From Deltaproteobacteria bacterium (GTDB taxonomy: Bacteria; Desulfobacterota; Desulfuromonadia; Geobacterales; Pseudopelobacteraceae), in assembly GCA_016219145.1 (NCBI GenBank), contig JACRCG010000016.1, positions 1 through 8,380 on the forward strand: 8,380 nt of DNA. The letters run 5' to 3'. Position numbers and translations under genes: made by a program. Position 1 is the first letter of the stretch. Every line of letters starts with the position of its first letter. The notes under the pieces were generated by a model, which was not told the origin of the DNA, did no database searches, and worked only from the letters and a program-made list of their open reading frames with translations. Below, in pieces: positions 5,913 to 8,380 of the stretch.

Positions 5913-6797
5913 TCAGTCCCTGAACCGTTTCAGGAGGTCGCCGTAAGCGTCGATGCGCCGGTCGCGCAGGAAAGGCCAGATGCGGCGCACACGCTCGCTT
6001 CGCGCCAGGTCCAGCTCCACCTGCACGATTTCCTCGCTGTCACCGGAGGGGCCCGCCAGGAATTCCCCCTGGGGACCGGCTGCAAAGCTGCTTCCCCAGA
6101 ACCTGATGCCATTTCCGTTACACTCAGTAGAAGCTTCGTAGCCTACCCGGTTGACCGCCAGCAGTGGCAGTCCGTTGGCAATGGCATGGCCGCGCTGGAC
6201 CGTGATCCAGGCCTCGCGCTGGCGCGCCTGTTCTTCATTTTCATCATTGGGGTCCCAGCCGATGGCGGTAGGATAGATCAGCATGTCCGCCCCGGCCAGC
6301 GCCATCAGTCGTGCCGCTTCCGGATACCACTGGTCCCAGCAGACCAGCACTCCCAGTTTGCCGACCGAGGTTTCGACCGGCGTGAAGCCCAGGTCTCCCG
6401 GTGTGAAGTAGAACTTCTCGTAGAAGCCGGGGTCGTCAGGGATGTGCATCTTGCGGTAGGTGCCGGCAATGCTGCCGTCCTTTTCAAGCACCACCGCGGT
6501 GTTGTGGTACAGGCCCGGGGCGCGGCGCTCGAACAGCGAGGCCACGATCACGACGCCAAGCTCGCGGGCCAGCTGCCCCAGTGTCGCGCTGGATGGACCG
6601 GGGACCGGTTCGGCCAGGTCGAACAGCTCGGGTTCCTCCACCTGGCAGAAATAGGGGCCGTTGTGCAGCTCCTGCAGCACCACCAGCTTTGCGCCGGCCG
6701 CAGCCGCTTCCCTGAGCATGCCGCAGGTTTTTTCCAGATTGTCGTTGCGGTCGGTGCCGCAGCTCTGCTGGATCATGGCCGCCTTTAGGGTCGTCAT
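5913..6797 (-). CDS. aguB: N-carbamoylputrescine amidase
   Basis: A 294-residue carbon-nitrogen hydrolase (nitrilase superfamily), close to the usual length for AguB. It hydrolyses N-carbamoylputrescine to putrescine, CO2 and ammonia, the last step of the agmatine route to putrescine in the cytosol. The catalytic triad is visible as Glu43 (LQELHNGPYF), Lys116 (YRKMHIPDDPGFYEKFYF) and Cys153 (VLVCWDQWYPEAARLM). The segments GYEASTECNGNGIRFWG and SSFAAGPQGE are also typical of this subgroup. The ATG overlaps the aguA stop as ATGA, so translation is probably coupled. The frameshift upstream in aguA could weaken that coupling, because ribosomes would stop at 6976, about 180 bases before this start. 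The gene itself is intact. Confidence 0.95.
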   Translation of the reverse strand: MTTLKAAMIQQSCGTDRNDNLEKTCGMLREAAAAGAKLVVLQELHNGPYFCQVEEPELFDLAEPVPGPSSATLGQLARELGVVIVASLFERRAPGLYHNTAVVLEKDGSIAGTYRKMHIPDDPGFYEKFYFTPGDLGFTPVETSVGKLGVLVCWDQWYPEAARLMALAGADMLIYPTAIGWDPNDENEEQARQREAWITVQRGHAIANGLPLLAVNRVGYEASTECNGNGIRFWGSSFAAGPQGEFLAGPSGDSEEIVQVELDLARSERVRRIWPFLRDRRIDAYGDLLKRFRD

Positions 6798-7818
6798 GCC
6801 AGCACCCCCTGGGGGAGCTGCATCGTCACGCAGTGCAGCGAGCCGTGCTGTTCCAGCAGCGGCAGGCAGTCGATGCCGATCGCCTCCCGGCCGGGAAAGG
6901 CCTCTCCGATCAGTTGCAGTGCCTTCCGGTCGTTTTCCGGATCGCGGTAGGTCGGGACCAGTACCGCGCCGTTGATCACCAGGAAGTTGGCGTAGGTGGC
7001 CGGCAGGCGGTGGGCGTTGCGGTCAAAGCGGGCCGTGGGCCGGGTAGGGCGACCAGCTTGTAGGGCGAACCGTCCGGCGCCCTGAAGGCTTTCAGCTCGG
7101 CTTCCATCAGCTTGAGTTCCTGATAGTGCTCGTCGATGGAGTTTTCGCAGGCCTGGTAAACTATCGTGTTGTCCGGGCAGATGCGAGCCAGGGTGTCGAT
7201 GTGAGAGTCGGTGTCGTCGCCGGCCAGCCAGCCGTGGTTGAGCCAGAGTACCCGGCGCGCCCCGATCAGCGAGCCCATGGCCTGCTCGATTTCACCTCTG
7301 CTCAGCTGAGGGTTGCGATTGGGTGAAAGCAGGCATTCGGCGGTGGTCAGGATCGTGCCCAGGCCGTCGCTCTCGATGCTGCCCCCCTCGAATATCAGGC
7401 CGATCGTGTTCAGGTTCGGTTTCAGCGCGCCCTGCTCCTTGAGCCGTTTCGAGATCTGGTTATCGTGGTTGGCGGCGAACTTGAGCCCCCAGCCGTTGAA
7501 ACCGAAGTCCAGCAGCACCGGCCGGTCGTTGAAGATGACCGTGATCGGCCCGAAGTCCCGCGCCCAGGTGTCGTTGCTGGGGATTTCGCAGATGGTCAGC
7601 CTGTCGAGATCCACTCCGGCGGATGCCAGGTATTCCGAAGTCGATGCCGCGTGCGGCGTGGTCAGCAGCACGCGCTCGAAACGGGTTGTCTGGCGGATTA
7701 TTTCGGCAAAGACCGGCCGGACTTCGTCCAGCATGTCGGCCCAGTCGGTTGCTTCGTGCGGCCACGCCAAAAGGACTCCGTCCTGTATTTCCCATTCGGC
7801 GGGTAATCTTGGATTCAT
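6794..7818 (-). pseudogene. aguA: Agmatine deiminase, frameshifted
   Basis: Agmatine deiminase converts agmatine to N-carbamoylputrescine and ammonia. From the ATG at 7818 (AAGGAG at 7828-7833), the frame shows WARDFGP (residues 85-91), FEGGSIESDG (143-152) and the His/Asp motif HGWLAGDDTDSHID (195-208). After LVALPGPRP (about residue 263) it turns into unrelated residues and stops at 6976. The correct continuation, RFDRNAHRLPATYANFL then INGAVLVPTYRDPEND, is in the next frame. That frame ends at 6794 and carries the catalytic Cys in HGSLHCVT (codon 6830-6832). Restoring one base near 7029-7044 gives 341 residues, a normal length. As written, the product of 280 residues lacks the nucleophile and would be inactive. 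A sequencing error in this GC-rich stretch is possible. Confidence 0.9.
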
Positions 7819-7850
7819 TATGCAGCACTCCTTGATGGTAAAGTGGCCGG

Positions 7851-7879
7851 ATTATAAGTTATAGCCGCACCCCGCGCAA
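7851..7879 (-). promoter_or_regulatory. Promoter of the agu operon
   Basis: On the minus strand, TTGCGC (7874-7879) and a perfect TATAAT (7851-7856) are separated by exactly 17 bp. Transcription would start near 7844, about 26 bases before the aguA ATG, leaving just enough room for the AAGGAG site. Confidence 0.65.
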
Positions 7880-7950
7880 GCATCCTGTAATCCGCGGGAA
7901 ATTATTTCAAGTTTTGCCTTGATTTATCTCACCGATTGCATTAGTAAAAT

Positions 7951-7969
7951 GTATTCATAATTTGTATAC
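7951..7969. promoter_or_regulatory. Imperfect palindrome upstream of fumarase
   Basis: GTATTCA (7951-7957) and TGTATAC (7963-7969) form an inverted repeat with one mismatch and a 5-bp spacer, in an AT-rich stretch 58-76 bases before the fumarase ATG. A further related sequence, ACAGTATG, follows directly. The size suits a dimeric helix-turn-helix repressor or activator. I saw no clean -35/-10 pair here. CATAAT at 7956-7961 overlaps the repeat and could be the -10 box, with TTGCAT 14 bp upstream being a poor fit. Confidence 0.35.
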
Positions 7970-8026
7970 AGTATGTCGAGACACATCTTATATCTGCACA
8001 ATCCACACACAGAAAGGAGAGTATCA

Positions 8027-8380
8027 ATGTCCACCAAGCCGTTCGTTTATCAGGAGCCGTTTCCGCTTGCCAAGGATGAGACCAAATACCGCAAGATAGA
8101 GGGTTCCGAGAAGTACGTGACCGTCGAGAAATTTGCCGACAAGGATGTTGTCAGGGTTTGCCCCGAAGCGCTTTCGATCCTGGCCAACGAGGCCATGAAG
8201 GATGTTTCCTTCCTGCTGCGTCCTGCCCACAACGAGCAGGTGGCCAAGATTCTCGCCGACCCCGAAGCCTCGATGAATGACAAGGGTGTGGCGCTGGCTT
8301 TCCTGCGCAACGCCGAAATCGCTGCCCAGCTCGATCTGCCGGTCTGCCAGGACACCGGTACGGCCACTGTCGTCGCCAAG
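8027..8380 (+). CDS. Fumarate hydratase, class I, N-terminal part
   Basis: The frame is open from the ATG at 8027 to the right edge, giving 118 residues of a protein that should be over 500 long. It matches the N-terminus of the single-polypeptide class I (FumA/FumB type) fumarase: the start MSTKPFVYQEPFPL, then a SFLLRPAHNEQVAKIL stretch and LPVCQDTGTATVV. Cys107 in that last motif is one of the ligands of the [4Fe-4S] cluster. The enzyme interconverts fumarate and malate in the TCA cycle in the cytosol and is oxygen-sensitive. AAAGGAG (about 8013-8019) precedes the ATG at normal spacing. It is divergent from the agu operon, with 208 bp between starts. The active-site C-terminal half is outside the window. 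Confidence 0.93.
   Translation, partial: MSTKPFVYQEPFPLAKDETKYRKIEGSEKYVTVEKFADKDVVRVCPEALSILANEAMKDVSFLLRPAHNEQVAKILADPEASMNDKGVALAFLRNAEIAAQLDLPVCQDTGTATVVAK

Noticed and set aside
5724..6788. A 354-codon open frame on the plus strand opposite aguB and the DUF2721 gene
   Set aside because: It is antisense to two convincing genes with full catalytic motifs, shows no recognisable domain and has amino-acid use typical of a GC-rich shadow frame.
7029..7050. Programmed frameshifting in aguA
   Set aside because: I see no slippery heptamer with a typical stimulator at the junction, and agmatine deiminase is not known to use recoding. Mutation or a sequencing error is simpler.
7313..7864. A 183-codon plus-strand frame opposite aguA
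   Set aside because: It is Ser-rich shadow sequence. The minus strand carries all the conserved deiminase motifs, and the start has no ribosome site.

Overview
The window most resembles a chromosomal segment of a Geobacter/Pelobacter-type member of the Desulfuromonadia. The grounds are a secreted c-type cytochrome beside a DUF3793 protein, a class I iron-sulfur fumarase with strong resemblance to Geobacter proteins, moderately GC-rich coding sequence and AGGAG-type ribosome binding sites. The assignment rests on recalled family resemblance, not on a search. No insertion sequence, prophage, CRISPR array or defence system was seen.

Left part (1-1487, + strand): the last 51 codons of a rhodanese-like protein, a putative promoter, then a DUF3793 protein whose stop codon overlaps the start of a small exported monoheme cytochrome c (ATGA). 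This pair is the least understood part of the window.

Centre-left (1779-5000): an AraC-family regulator (- strand) faces away from an aldo/keto reductase and a zinc alcohol dehydrogenase (+ strand). The layout resembles the E. coli YqhC/DkgA/YqhD type of aldehyde-response module. The 186-bp divergent region has a TACAAT -10 box without a good -35 box, and an inverted repeat just upstream, as expected for an activator-dependent promoter. In the dehydrogenase, Asp replaces the first structural-zinc Cys.

Centre (5121-5351, - strand): a tRNA-Asn(GTT) gene with encoded CCA, its own TTGACA/TATATA promoter and an intrinsic terminator.

Right part (5360-7818, - strand): a tight operon of agmatine deiminase (aguA), N-carbamoylputrescine amidase (aguB) and a DUF2721 membrane protein, driven by a good promoter at 7851-7879. 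Together aguA and aguB would convert agmatine to putrescine. However, aguA has a one-base frameshift near 7029-7044 that cuts off the catalytic-cysteine segment, so the pathway's first step is broken in this sequence, unless the shift is a sequencing error or is recoded. Divergent from aguA, a class I fumarase of the TCA cycle runs off the right edge.
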